Below, piece by piece: positions 45,206-56,344 of a stretch of DNA of 64,000 nucleotides (position 1 is its first letter; each line of letters opens with the position of its first letter). The notes below the pieces were generated by a model that saw only the letters and a list, made by a program, of their open reading frames with translations, was not told the DNA's origin and made no database searches. Origin of the DNA: Rhipidocladum racemiflorum (taxonomy: Eukaryota > Streptophyta > Magnoliopsida > Poales > Poaceae); assembly GCA_036346355.1 (NCBI GenBank), contig CM070570.1, positions 124,001 through 188,000 on the forward strand, written 5' to 3'. Position numbers and translations under genes: made by a program.

Positions 45206-45652
45206 CTCCAACTCGCGGTTTCTTGTGCTGGCTCCCAAGATGGCAGCTTTTTCACCGCTTATGACGCGGAAAGTTGTTTGAAGCAATGCGAAACGAAACA
45301 GCTGTGGAAACGAATCGGTTCTGGGATTTAACCGAACGTGGCCAAGGACTTGGCTGAAACCTCGGAGGATCTTGGTGCGTTAGAAAAGCTTCAAAAATCC
45401 AAACTTGATGGCACGCAGGAAGAGGCGGATTTGGGATTTCTGCTGCCTTTTCGATGTTGGCCTACATTTCTGTGTCTGGCCGGGCTGAGGGCAGCGAGAG
45501 ATTCATTTGCATCCGAAGAATCAATAAACGACGCGATTGAGGCTGGAAAGGGGAGAAGTGGAAGTGGCTGCCGCAAAGCTGGATAATTTGGAGACAGAGG
45601 AGGAGGAGGGTGATGGGTTTGGTCCCTGGTGGTATTGGTCTTGGTCTTTTAC

Positions 45653-45692
45653 AGAGAGAGAGAGAGAGACAGGATGGGAGATTTGTTTTGGC

Positions 45693-45732
<40 letters not shown>
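45653..45732. repeat. (GA)n microsatellites upstream of the kinase gene
   Basis: Two GA runs (45653-45668 and 45694-45732) lie 450-530 bases before the kinase start codon. On the kinase sense strand they are CT tracts, a type common in plant promoters and 5' leaders. Confidence 0.93.
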
Positions 45733-45737
<5 letters not shown>

Positions 45738-46817
45738 CTGTGGAAGAAGACACTGACATTCACTTTGGGATCAAATTACATAGTATACTGCTTACTCACG
45801 TTTCTCCTTTGCTTCCTTTCTCAATCAGGAGATGAGATTAGTATCCTATCTGCTTAATACTGTACAACAAAAGGAAGAGTATGACCGGTTGGGGAAATTA
45901 AATTAGAAATCATGTGATCAAAGGAGCAAGCTGCTACGTACGGTATTCTCTTTCAGGTCTTCGATTACTAAAGCAACATGCATGGTAGACCCAAACGCAT
46001 ACTATGTATAATCATCACATATTGATTATTACATTCGTTTGTAGGTCCAAGAGTCTCCCAATCAGGATGAGTATCGTATCGATCTTTCCTTGCTGGATTA
46101 GTGATCCATTGGCTATTGGTGTCAATCAGACATGAGCTTTGATTTAGCTAGGGAGGGAATCTCGGTTTCACAGTCCAATAGCTAGCTAGCTATCTCATAA
46201 AAAAGAGGAGAGGTGCTTGTATGCATTTATTATTTGAAGTTGCATAAACATTTTGTTACATTTGATTTAGACACCTGATTTCCGATCGATGTTTGGTTAT
46301 TGGCGCGCGTAGCTGTGCTCTGGTAATTAAACATTTTGTTACATTTTGTTACATTTGATTTGATTTAGACACATCTGATTTAGAGGTGCTTGTGGTATCA
46401 TGGCATGCTAGCTACAGCATCGTGGTACAGCTGTGGTCAGTTTGGTGGAGCATTACAACTTGTAGGGCTCGTTCAGGAATTAACCAAAATCCACATCATG
46501 CTTTGAGGGTATGCCATAACTTTTATTGAGCGTGTTTTACCTCCTCTTATTGTCTAGCTTACTCGAGCTGAGCTCAAAACTAAATCAAACTCAGTTCAAG
46601 CTTTCGCAGAGCCTTTACAATCATACTATATATTATGGAGTATGTAGTGGCATGACACGGGAATAATATTAAAGCTGAGTTGCTTCATTGATTATTATTA
46701 TTTCTTGTGCATTAGTAGTAGATAGCAAAGGTATCATAATGCTGAGCTAGAGATTAATGAGGAGGAACAGATTGATCATCAAACGCGGGCTGTCCTGTCC
46801 TACCTAGATGTGTGCGT

Positions 46818-46888
<71 letters not shown>

Positions 46889-49280
46889 GTTGGGGAAGGG
46901 ACGGCCGTATCACCCATCCGTATACGGACGGAAGTTCCCAACCGACCGTAGGCCCTACGCTGTTTACGTGTAGTAGAGTCCCTGTGAATATTGTCACCGA
47001 CCAGCACGTTGTCGCGGGACGAATCGTAAATTTTAATATAAACAAGTTTTTCGACCAGAGAAGAAAACAAAAATACTGCAGCCTAACATTAACATTAACA
47101 GAAAGGGAATTTTTTTTCCAAAAGATGAAAACAAAGTATTGTGGCTTTATTATACGGTAGAAACTAATAATTAAACTATAGTGAATCGTACGTCAGATTG
47201 TGGTTTGAAAAGAAGCCTTTCCTGAGCGATGGAGCAAAAAGATGAGCCTAATTAAACATCCTTTTCTACCATGGATCTCTGTCTTGTCACCCAGGTCTCC
47301 ATCATCATATATTCATATGTGCATGCCTCCAACCAATCACATGCAAGATGCAAACAAACCAACGTACTAGAGCAGAGAGCAGACAGAGCACATACATACA
47401 TGCATATTGACGACGCTTCTCTTCCTCTGTTCAGTTAGCGGTGGCCGGCCAGGGCCAGCTAGCCGAGTGCGTTGAGCAGCAGACAGGCATGGTTGCTACT
47501 TGCTAGCTATGCGATCGATGGTGATGCGTACGTGGCCCAGAGACGAGAGAGATGCATGTCCCGGGCCGGCCCGGCTGGATCCACGGGCTCATACGCCTAC
47601 GCGTGCAAACATTCCTTTTTAATCATCTTCTCTTTTGAAATCGTTACTTGACTTCTTTTTCTTGTTCATCAACTTTTCGTGAACCTCTTCGTATCTTTTT
47701 CACTTTGGGATTTTCTATTGACGCCCATCAAATAATGATACCGTTCTTGTTCCGTTTTCTTCATCTCATCCATTGGATTTAACCTACCATTGCAAAATAC
47801 AATGTTGTCTCAATCATCATTGCACTTCATTAACACACAATGGATACCACCACGGTCGATTGAGCACAACCTAAATCAAATTAAACGAATTTAGTTGTGT
47901 CTTGCGTACTTGATGCAACACATGCTTCAATCTACTCAGGGACTATCGATTGCCTTAATTGATCACACGAACACCATCACTCACATGATGAAATGTTCTT
48001 TGATGATTAAGAGACAACCAAGCTCAATTTAAATTTTTATTTGAATTTATATGAGTGTACACTACTTGATCCATCGTATGTGGAATATATGGAAACGATC
48101 AATACAGTAATCCATCAACTATAGAATAAACTTCACAAGGATATGTGCATACATATAATTAACTTGAATCAAGATGCACATATTCAATTTGATTGCATTG
48201 GAGTTTATCTTAAGATACCATGAATATACTAAAACTAGGCAATTTAAATATATACCTAAGGATTAATTTCAATGTATTGATTTTTTAATATGTAGTAAGA
48301 AGACATAGATCAATACTAATGAAACTTCAAGTTAGAGTGTGAACTCCCCCTAGATGTATGCATCCATGTAATATACGGATTGGAAATATGATGCACATTT
48401 TGAGGTTAAAGCAATGGGGAAATTCATATATACTTTTAACTTGAATCCAAAGTATGTAATTAAATACTAGAATGAATACGCGTACATACCTTGGGTTTTT
48501 CATTTTTCATCCAAATTTGAGACTAGTAACAATAAACTCAATAAACATGTTAGTCTCATTAAAGATTGGATTAGTCATTAAACAAAGATTAAGCATTAAT
48601 CTAAAAACAATCACCAAAACCAATAGAGCTTGAATTTATAGGCTAAAAATTCTCAAAAAATAAGAGAGAGAAAACATTCTAATTCTTTATCTGGTAGACC
48701 TCCACGAAGTAAAGAGATTAAGAGTGTAATTCATCAACAAGTGTCACCTGGTTATACCGGTATAAGCAATGTGATACACACTAAAAGAAATACCGAAAGA
48801 AATAGACAAGAATTGCAATAATGGAATTAAAAGATGATGATATAAATTGAAAACGTTATGTTATGCTACTTTTACTGTTTTGCTATATAAGTACATGGGA
48901 AAGAAAGTCTAGATCATAGGTGATATATATTGTGAAACAGAGTGAGTTATGCAACGATTTATTGAATGGTATTACATATATAGCAGTATATATACTAGAA
49001 TGGATGATGGGATGCCGACGAGTGATTAATTCAAAAGTAAGCGAGGACTAATAATGATCGAGCATACATAGCAGCATGCGATGCAGCGCTAGGATGGATG
49101 AGATGTTGCTGGTTAGGCTTTACAAGGCAAACTTGAAGACAACAGTGCCGTGCGTGCCTTCGCTTTTGCTTTTGCTTTTGCTTTGTGAGGCCGAAGGAAG
49201 GAAGGAAGAGCGAGCTAGCTAGCTAGCTAGGTGATCACGGGACGGGAGGGATCTCGACTCACGCGACGCGCTCGCTTATC
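45733..49280. other. Intergenic region with a long (CT)n tract
   Basis: A 65-bp (CT)n microsatellite fills 46820-46884. The remainder (46900-49280) is AT-rich with no recognisable gene, and parts of 47600-49000 look like old repeat DNA without clear ends. A short (GCTA)n run is at 49213-49230. Confidence 0.5.
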
Positions 49281-50369
49281 AGTCCATCCAAAGGTTACAA
49301 ATCTCGTTTTGACTCAAATCCCGGACCTCTCCGAAATCCGAAATTTCGGCGAGATTCGGAAATTTCGGACAAAATTCGGACGAATTGCAAAAACAGATTT
49401 TCAAATCCGGTTTTTATTCTACCGAGAAATCCGAGATCTCGGCCGAGATCACCGAGATCTCGCCCGAGATCACCGAGATCTCGGAAAATTTGAACCGGGC
49501 AAAAATGGGTCCAAAACACGTCAACAAATTTTGAAATTTTTTTTGGATAGTCCTGACACATCACTAATGTTTCCATAAAAATTTGAGATGATGATCAATC
49601 ACGAGGAATTTTAGCTCCCGATAGTAAAGTGCAGAGGCCTCATCTATTAATGATTTTTAGCTCCCGATAGTAAAGTGCAGAGGCCTCAGCACTTCTAGTC
49701 ATTTCTAGATGCTCCCGATAGTAAAATGCAGAATCTACACACTCAACACAACATCTAGTAATGCAGAGGCCTCATCTACCATATGATAGTTAAAAGCGAA
49801 CCGACTAACCGACTAACCGAGATTTCTAGTTCCTCAGTAGGAGAAATGTATCAGTCTATTATTGGACTATCCCAAGCATCAAACGTACAGACAGATACAT
49901 TTCATGTTTCATGTTTCTAGTCAATTTGGAAAGAGCCAAAGGCAAATGGATAAATCATGTTTCAAGTTGCATCAGTTGGTCACTACTCACTAGCATCAAA
50001 CGTACAGAAAGTTCATGCATCAATCCGGATGGAGTCAGTACAATGCATTCCTAGTTAGAACTTAGAAGCAAACCGACAAAAATTATCAACTAACTGAGTT
50101 TTCTCTGGAGCCACCGAGATCTCGCCGGAGCAGCCCGAGAACTCGCCGTCAGGAGCCGAGATCTCGCCGTTGGGAGGCGAGATTGACCTCGAAACGCGTC
50201 GGGCACCGCCGGAGTTGGCCGGATTTTGGTGGAGTACTGTCGGGGAGAGAGTCTAGACCTAGTAAAGACTCAGTGACAAACTGAACCCGTGAGCAAAAAG
50301 GGGAAAGGTTGCCTTGTATAGTCCAATACAAAGTGAGATTATATATAACTTCGTAATCCACTTTGAGCA

Positions 50370-51170
50370 AGCAAAAGCAGCAAGGAGAGTTGGTGACTGG
50401 CGCTTGGTTGGTCTCCAGGCAGAAGCAGTGGTCACGGGTAGGGGTGGAATCGAGCCGAGCCGAGCCGAGCTCGCCAGTTTTCGAGCCGAGCCAAGCCCGG
50501 CTCGTTGCATACATCGAGCTCAATCTTGAGCTCGGCTCGGGCTCGCTCGAGCCTCGAGCCGGCTCGCGAGCCGGCCTACAAGGGCACTGGAAAGGGCCCA
50601 AATGCCCTTCATTCTCACAAAAAAAACGAAGCTCCTCCATCCATTCTCACCGTTCTCAGGCTCCAGCCTCCTCTAGGGTTCGGTTAAGAAGCAATTTCAC
50701 ATTTATGGGACGCCTTTTTAAGCCTGAGATGGTTAGATCGCTCTTTCGCTTTATAAAGCGCAAATATGTAATCTGGAAAAAGAATACTCCGCTTACTTTT
50801 ATCTCAGGCAAAAGTAATCGAGACCCAATACAAGACATTTGAAGTACTAAGAAGAGTAAACTCAAAAAGTAAGGTAAGACAAGCATTGCTCATTAGATGT
50901 CTAGCATTGGGTATACTGATTAATGTATTGTGAATTCATACCTTATATAACTCAATGACTGTCGAGCCTAACGAGCCGCTCACGAGCTGGCTCGGGCTCA
51001 CTCGTTAAGCGAGTTAGCGGTAGGCTCGGGCTCGGCTCGTTGGCCATGCGAGCCGAGCCGAGCCGCACCGAGCCGAGCCGAGAGCCTCGAGCTAAAATTC
51101 CACCCCTAGTCACGGGTTCGAATCCCATGTGGCTAAAAAATATTTTCATTTTTTTCTCTCTATATTTTCC
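50370..51170 (+). repeat. SINE-like segment, split by a hAT element
   Basis: With the hAT element (50439-51108) and one duplication removed, the flanks join as ...GCAGTGGTCACGGG and TTCGAATCCCATGTGG. This forms the sequence GGTTCGAATCC (51115-51125 as it stands), an exact RNA polymerase III B box. About 35 bases upstream, TGGCGCTTGGTTGG (near 50399) resembles an A box. Downstream is an A/T-rich tail. This is the layout of a tRNA-derived SINE. No full cloverleaf is evident, so it is not called a tRNA gene. Confidence 0.5.
50439..51108. mobile_element. Non-autonomous hAT element nested in the Mutator-like element
   Basis: Perfect 12-bp terminal inverted repeats, TAGGGGTGGAAT and ATTCCACCCCTA, are flanked by the 8-bp duplication GTCACGGG (50431-50438 and 51109-51116). 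Subterminal regions are runs of GAGCC and GGCTC words in inverted orientation. The middle is AT-rich and has no transposase, so mobility would depend on an autonomous hAT elsewhere. Confidence 0.93.
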
Positions 51171-52030
51171 CATATGTCTTATGCATATTAATGTATTACA
51201 ATGCTACACACGAAAAAAGAACCCAAATCCGGTACATTTTCTATGACCTCCGGTTCAAAATGTTCAAAATTCGACGAAATTTGCGAGATTTCGTCCATTT
51301 TTAGCGAAATCTCGCCGAAAAAAACGAGATTTTAAATTTTTTCAAATTTTTGTATTTAGCCGGGATTTCAAATTTCGTCTACAGCCGAAAGACGAGATCT
51401 CGTCCGAGAAAAACGAAATTCGGACGAAATTTTAATCCTTGAGTCCATCCATCACCTCACCCAGCCAGCAATATTGCTTTAATTTTACTGATGATCGACC
51501 GTCACAGATACATACATAATGCTCCAGTTGGAAATTGTACAAGATTCGACTCATTCACAAAACGATACAATATTTTTGTGTATTAAAAAAAACAACCATA
51601 TCCGGTTTTAAATACCCGGAATTTCAAATTCCTATTTTGCTTTTCCCGATTTTTGAAAATCTAGTTTCGGCGTATTCGAGGCGCATTCAAAATTTGAAAA
51701 ACCGGGTATGGGAAAGAATCCATACCCGGTTCTCTCAAATGGAGCCAGACCGTGGAGACAGCGAAGTGACTTGAGTGAAGTTAATCGCACTGATAATTGA
51801 AGATTCCGCGGATTATTGATTATTGAAGACTTTGTTCTCTATCTGTATAAGAAGGGCCGGAGGACCGAACGAACGCAGGCGGAAGCAAGCCATTGCTCTG
51901 GCGAAGGGAGGGTGATTGGAGTGTGATTGGAGGCTGACAATTTCATTCGTGTATTGAGGAGAAAATAGTCACCATCAGCAATACGGCTATTTGTTGGCTG
52001 TTTACTACATAGAAGGTATGTATTTTGTAT

Positions 52031-52222
52031 GATCATTTTAGCAGGGTAGCTTTATTTCGTATAATTATTTTAGCATGGTAGTTGTATTTAGCATGATTAT
52101 TTTAGGACGGTGGCTGTATGTCATATGATTATTTTAGCACGGTAGTTGTATTTCGCATGATTATTTTAGGATGGTAGTTGTACGTCGTATGATTATTTTA
52201 GGACGGTAGCTATATGTCGTAT
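52031..52222. repeat. 32-bp minisatellite, six copies
   Basis: Six 32-bp units of the form GATTATTTTAGNANGGTAGNTG... run without gaps, with a partial seventh at 52223-52233. Units differ at a few positions each, so the array is moderately old. It lies between the left end of the transposon and its ORF region. Confidence 0.92.
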
Positions 52223-52500
52223 GATTATCATAGGGATATCCCCTAATAGTGACTAAATAATCTCTTAAGGTGCAGCCGCAATCGTAAAACGAAAACTGAA
52301 TTATTATCGCATAGATTTTAAAAATGCTTAAGCCTTTTCGACAGCGCGTACAATATATTGTTTAAATATAATTTTTAGGAAGAATGGTCCATATCTGCTA
52401 TTCGGTATATGTACTACCATATTCTAAAAAAAATATTGTATTTACCTATTGCTTTGCATCTAAAACATTTGAATGAGGGTGACAGGTCGAACAGCTTTGA

Positions 52501-52947
52501 ATGAGGGTGATAGGTCGTGCAGATTTCATTGAGGGTGACAGGACAATTGATTTCAAAAAGAAACTTGCGAAATTGCTCAAGTCAAAGGATGAACGTCCTC
52601 AGGTGCCACCCAAAGTTTGTGAACACGGCCTGCACGCAGCGGTTAATACCTGCCACAACGATCTAGCCGACCAGAGATTCTACCGGTGCCCCTTGGCCGA
52701 GGATGAATCGTGCGGCAACTTCAACTGGGTGGACTCGGAGACGTACCACCCACATCTCACCCTTCCCACATGGGATAACTGGGGGAGTCTGTGGTGCTAC
52801 TACCGCCCAGAAAGCCAGACCCTGAGTACACCTACGGTGCTATTTAACGACCACAGCGGGCATACTGCATTGACTGCAGGTCACGCTTCCGGTTGTACAC
52901 AAGGACAAGCCCAACTCACACCTCCTGCACCATACGGCGGAGTGTGA
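52501..52947 (+). CDS. GRF-type zinc-finger ORF inside the transposon
   Basis: The 148-residue frame contains CEHGLHAAVNTC, then RFYRCPLAEDESCGNFNWVD (about residues 59-79). The spacing of Cys/His, the aromatic FY, the second Cys pair and the closing Trp-Val-Asp resemble the GRF zinc finger, a small nucleic-acid-binding fold found in plant transposon-associated proteins. A Lys-rich helix-like stretch precedes it. Sequence after residue 110 is not recognised. The frame begins in a short three-fold repeat (GAGGGTGACAGG, 52474-52540), so the true start or a preceding exon is uncertain. It may be an exon of a larger gene or a captured host fragment. Confidence 0.5.
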   Translation: MRVIGRADFIEGDRTIDFKKKLAKLLKSKDERPQVPPKVCEHGLHAAVNTCHNDLADQRFYRCPLAEDESCGNFNWVDSETYHPHLTLPTWDNWGSLWCYYRPESQTLSTPTVLFNDHSGHTALTAGHASGCTQGQAQLTPPAPYGGV

Positions 52948-53423
52948 ACCGAAACAGAATAGGCGCCTCGAAAAATCTCCGCCAACGGCCAACGCACCAA
53001 AAGTGTAAGAGGGTACCTCCTCTCGAAGAGGAAAGTACTAAAGGAAGCGGTCGGCCGAGGTGCGCGCAACAAATCCTTGACGGGTTAGGCAGATCATCCG
53101 GGAATCCGTGTGTTATTAAAATAGGGGACGCCGAGAATCGGGATGTCATGCCCATATGGGAGGGCAGAAATCCACATAAAGATAAAAAAGTTTGGTCTTA
53201 TACCCCCGAGACGTACGGCGTAGGCCACCTAATCGACCACGGGTGGGAGAACTGCGCATCCCCATGGAGTTCTTTCATAAGAGAGATTGAGTGGTGTCCG
53301 ACAACACATCACATGACTTACACGAGAACGGTAATATGCAGAAAATGTGGTACATCATTCTCACTGTACTCAAATAGGCGGAACGACCACTTGTTCCACC
53401 ATGACAAACAGTGTCTTCCTTAG
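52893..53423 (+). CDS. Hypothetical ORF with a Cys/His cluster, downstream of the GRF-finger ORF
   Basis: The 176-residue frame overlaps the end of the previous ORF in a different frame. The N-terminal half is basic and low in structure. The C-terminal half looks more protein-like (HLIDHGWENCASPW, then EWCPTTHHMTYTRTVICRKC) and ends in a Cys-X2-Cys...His-His...Cys pattern that could bind zinc. I do not recognise the family. It may be a second exon or a frameshifted continuation of the zinc-finger ORF. Confidence 0.35.
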   Translation: MYTRTSPTHTSCTIRRSVNRNRIGASKNLRQRPTHQKCKRVPPLEEESTKGSGRPRCAQQILDGLGRSSGNPCVIKIGDAENRDVMPIWEGRNPHKDKKVWSYTPETYGVGHLIDHGWENCASPWSSFIREIEWCPTTHHMTYTRTVICRKCGTSFSLYSNRRNDHLFHHDKQCLP

Positions 53424-54683
53424 TTTGTTCATCTAGCAATTTCTCTACTATTGTAATGCCCTTGTAATATAATCTATTGCTTATTTCATCATCTGAACTT
53501 TCATTGTATGTGCCCTAATATGTGTTCAACAAATAATTTAAGTCATTCCATTGCAAATATTCGTTTTCAAACATTTCATAATCCAATGAGACATTTCATA
53601 TGCCGACCAAACAGGTGGGTGCTAGTTTCCAATTTGCATATATTCATTTTCGTAATTTTTAGAATGAAACAATATATCCTACAAATTTACATTTTATCCC
53701 ACGGTATAAACAATCAAACAATATCATTTCACTCTATTACATTATTTTCAGATTAAATATTTCCTCGTGTTTTTTCCTTCATACAAAACTAACAATGATT
53801 TAAATATATTTTTATTATTATTCTCACATTTTTCATTTCAACAAACTATTTTTTCTGTTTTTTTTTTCAAAAAGCTGAAAAAGCTGATATGACAAAAAAC
53901 TGAAAAAGCTACTATAAAAGATGGACTTATTCAACTATACATAAACAGAGCACGAGTCCTAATCAATTTCATACAACATTAAGAGCACCATATTCTAATG
54001 TCCTAGGAACTAGTTTCAACGCATTCGGATCGAAACTGCGCAAAGTTATAACCGTTTAGGCGTTTACATGTGTTGAAATCTAATTATGCCCAAATTCAAA
54101 TATTTCTACATATTTGGAAAGCTTATAACCTAAGGATCGCAATGAAGTTGGTTTCATTCCATTTGGAGCTGTTTTTGCAAAATTTTCACATTTTACTATT
54201 TCTGATAAATTTGAGATCGTTTGCTGCACAATATTCAAAAATAAAATATTCTTGCATATTCATAATCTACATGATTTTACAGAAATTTAGGAAGTTGTCT
54301 CATTGAATTTGGAGTTGTCTAGTGGAAGTTATTTGTATTTGAATCAGCTCGGGTTGAAAAAATAGGAAAAAAAAGAAAAAAAAACATACCCGTTTTTTAG
54401 AAAATCAGGTATGGCATAACCGGGTTTTCAAAAACCGGGTATGCTACACCCAGTTTTCCAAAAAACCATGTATTGATTTTTTTAAAAAATTTGGAAATAC
54501 GCAATAACCGGTTTTTTTAATTCGGAAATACGCAATGTCCGGTCTTTGGATTTTCGGGTATTCAAAACCAGATTTTGAGATTTCGGGTATGACTGTTTTT
54601 TTTGTAAATACAGGAAAATATTGTATCGTTTTGTAAATACGAGCCAAATCTTGTATAAAATACGAAAATTTCCTACTCCAGTT

Positions 54684-55030
54684 CAGTTTTATTGTTCATG
54701 TGTATTACCTCCTGGGTTGTTGGATGGATTTGTCGCTACACTTTTAGCAACTCTCGATCGCTTGCTAGGCAACTAATACTTTTTATCTAATTCCGAAATT
54801 GAGACTTGTTTGGTGGAGATCGAGATGAGGAGAATCATGAGACAGCATCTCGATCCATCTCCAGTGGCCGTATGTTGGCATCATATCATCACGGATGCCC
54901 TTTCTTTCTTGCATGAGGTCAGGCTAAATTACAGGCAGTTGCAGATACCCTAATAATTAAGCTAGCCCCGCTTCTCTTCCTTCCCATAAAACTGATTTTG
55001 CTCCATTTTTTCTCTAAAATCGGCCGATTT

Positions 55031-55075
<45 letters not shown>

Positions 55076-55964
55076 AGATTGACACACTCAAGGACCAATT
55101 TTTGTATTTTGATTTTCATTCAATTTTGCTCGATTCACTTAAAATCAGCACACCGAAAGACCAGTTTTTTATCTAGATTTTCGTTCAGCTAGGGACTTTT
55201 TGTCCGCAGGGTCGATCCAGCGCCACGTGATTTCTTCTTTTCTAGACGAAATTCGTCTTCTTTAATGGGACGGAGTACTAGTTGCGATTACGTACGATAC
55301 GACGACAAGCAACTACCAGCAGGAGGCAGGAGCAGCTCTGGTTGTTCACGGGCTGACGATAGGATAGGAATAGGATACTGAGTACTGCCCTCTCTGTCTG
55401 TCTCTATGCTCACGGGCTAAGATTATCTCCGGTGGATTTCTTTCATGCTCCAAATCCCTTCACGAACAGATTCCAAATGTTTCAACGGATTTCCTTCGGA
55501 CGGGATTTGGAGAGAGAATCTCTCTGTGAAGGGATTCTCTCTCCAATCCCTTCACAAAATCCTTCGAGGGGATGCTGTTAGAGATGGTAGGAAATAAAGA
55601 GAATAAATATGGGGAAGAAAAGAGGAAAGAGAATAGAATGAAGGAAAATTGCTGGAGATAGTTAACGATAGGATTCTGCTCTCTCTTTCTCTCTCTCTCT
55701 GCCAATTGTCCATTTGCCCTACAGTATCGCTTTGTTTCTCCCTCTTGTCGTCATCCGTCCGTCGCACCCCCCCCCCCCTCCTACCTTCTTCCTTTCTTTC
55801 AGATTACATTAGATGTGCAGGAGCTTTCTAGAAGAAAAAAAGAGGCTGTATCTGTCTGGTCCTATGGACATATTGGCCCAATGGATGGGCCTCCAGCTAC
55901 TTGAGCGCGCTCTCTCTCTCGATATATATACATACTGAAGAGTGCCGGATTACATGGACACCGT
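54684..55964. other. Intergenic region with (CT)n tract
   Basis: A (CT)n microsatellite occupies 55033-55071. Short sequences such as GGAGAGAGAATC around 55500-55545 occur in both orientations and may be a small hairpin repeat. No gene recognised. Confidence 0.45.
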
Positions 55965-55973
55965 GGTTGTGGC

Positions 55974-56335
55974 AAGGTTTCAAATTTGAATCCGGTAATT
56001 TTTGTATCGAAATTTTCGAGATTTCGGTTGAAAATACCAAAATTTCGGTTCAAAATGCCGAGATCTCAGCGAAATTTTAGGTACCGTCGCCCTTTGAATT
56101 TTTATAGGGTTTTTTTAATTTCGCCAAAATTATGATCTAACAACTGTCCCACACGTAAAATCTCGATCAAATTTATCGAGATTTCGGTCAAATATACCGA
56201 GATCGTCGAGATTTCAGGTTACTGTAGCACTTTAAATTTTTCTAGAGTTTTTTAATTTCGTCAAGATTATGAAATTCGAAAGGTCTGGGATCCGAAATTT
56301 CGCTGAGATTGATTTCGTTGAGATTCCATTCCCTA
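55974..56335. mobile_element. Small Mutator-like MITE, related to the element at 49290
   Basis: GGTTGTGGC flanks both sides (55965-55973 and 56336-56344), a 9-bp duplication. The element begins AAGGTTTCAAATTTGAATCC and is rich in CGAGATTTCGG and GCCGAGATCTCAGC words, the same vocabulary as the ends of the 49290-51441 element. The right end (GAGATTCCATTCCCTA) is only a weak inverted match to the left. 362 bp, non-coding. Confidence 0.7.
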
Positions 56336-56344
56336 GGTTGTGGC

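Larger units (their letters stand above)
49290..51441. mobile_element. Mutator-like element with GAGATCTCG-rich ends, containing a nested hAT
   Basis: The left end AAAGGTTACAAATCTCG and the complement of the right end CAAGGATTAAAATTTCG match at 12 of 17 positions. AGTCCATCC flanks both sides (49281-49289 and 51442-51450), the 9-bp duplication of Mutator-like elements. Subterminal DNA is dense in CCGAGATCTCGG palindromes and GAAATTTCGG words, in both directions. The interior includes a perfect direct repeat (TTAGCTCCCGATAGTAAAGT..., 49611 and 49658), a SINE-like segment and a hAT insertion. No transposase seen. Confidence 0.75.
51530..54675. mobile_element. Long-TIR DNA transposon (Mutator-like) carrying a zinc-finger ORF
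   Basis: The two ends are inverted copies for well over 100 bases. The left contains TACAAGATTCGACTC, ACAAAACGATACAATATTTT and ACCATATCCGG; the complement of the right contains TACAAGATTTGGCTC, the same ACAAAACGATACAATATTTT and GTCATACCCG. CTCCAGTT lies just outside each end (51522-51529 and 54676-54683), so the duplication is 8-9 bp and the exact termini may be off by a base or two. The interior holds a 32-bp minisatellite and the ORFs listed separately. No transposase was recognised. Confidence 0.75.

Noticed and set aside
44819..45331. 170-residue plus-strand frame over the kinase first exon
   Set aside because: It is the antisense shadow of a GC-rich exon whose minus-strand frame has clear kinase motifs.
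46800..47160. Frames with long Ser-Leu or Glu-Arg runs
   Set aside because: Translations of the (CT)n tract at 46820-46884; the same applies at 33658-33701, 45653-45732, 55033-55071 and 59877-59928.
51115..51125. tRNA gene suggested by the perfect GGTTCGAATCC box
   Set aside because: No acceptor stem, anticodon arm or complete cloverleaf could be built on either side. The SINE-like reading fits better.
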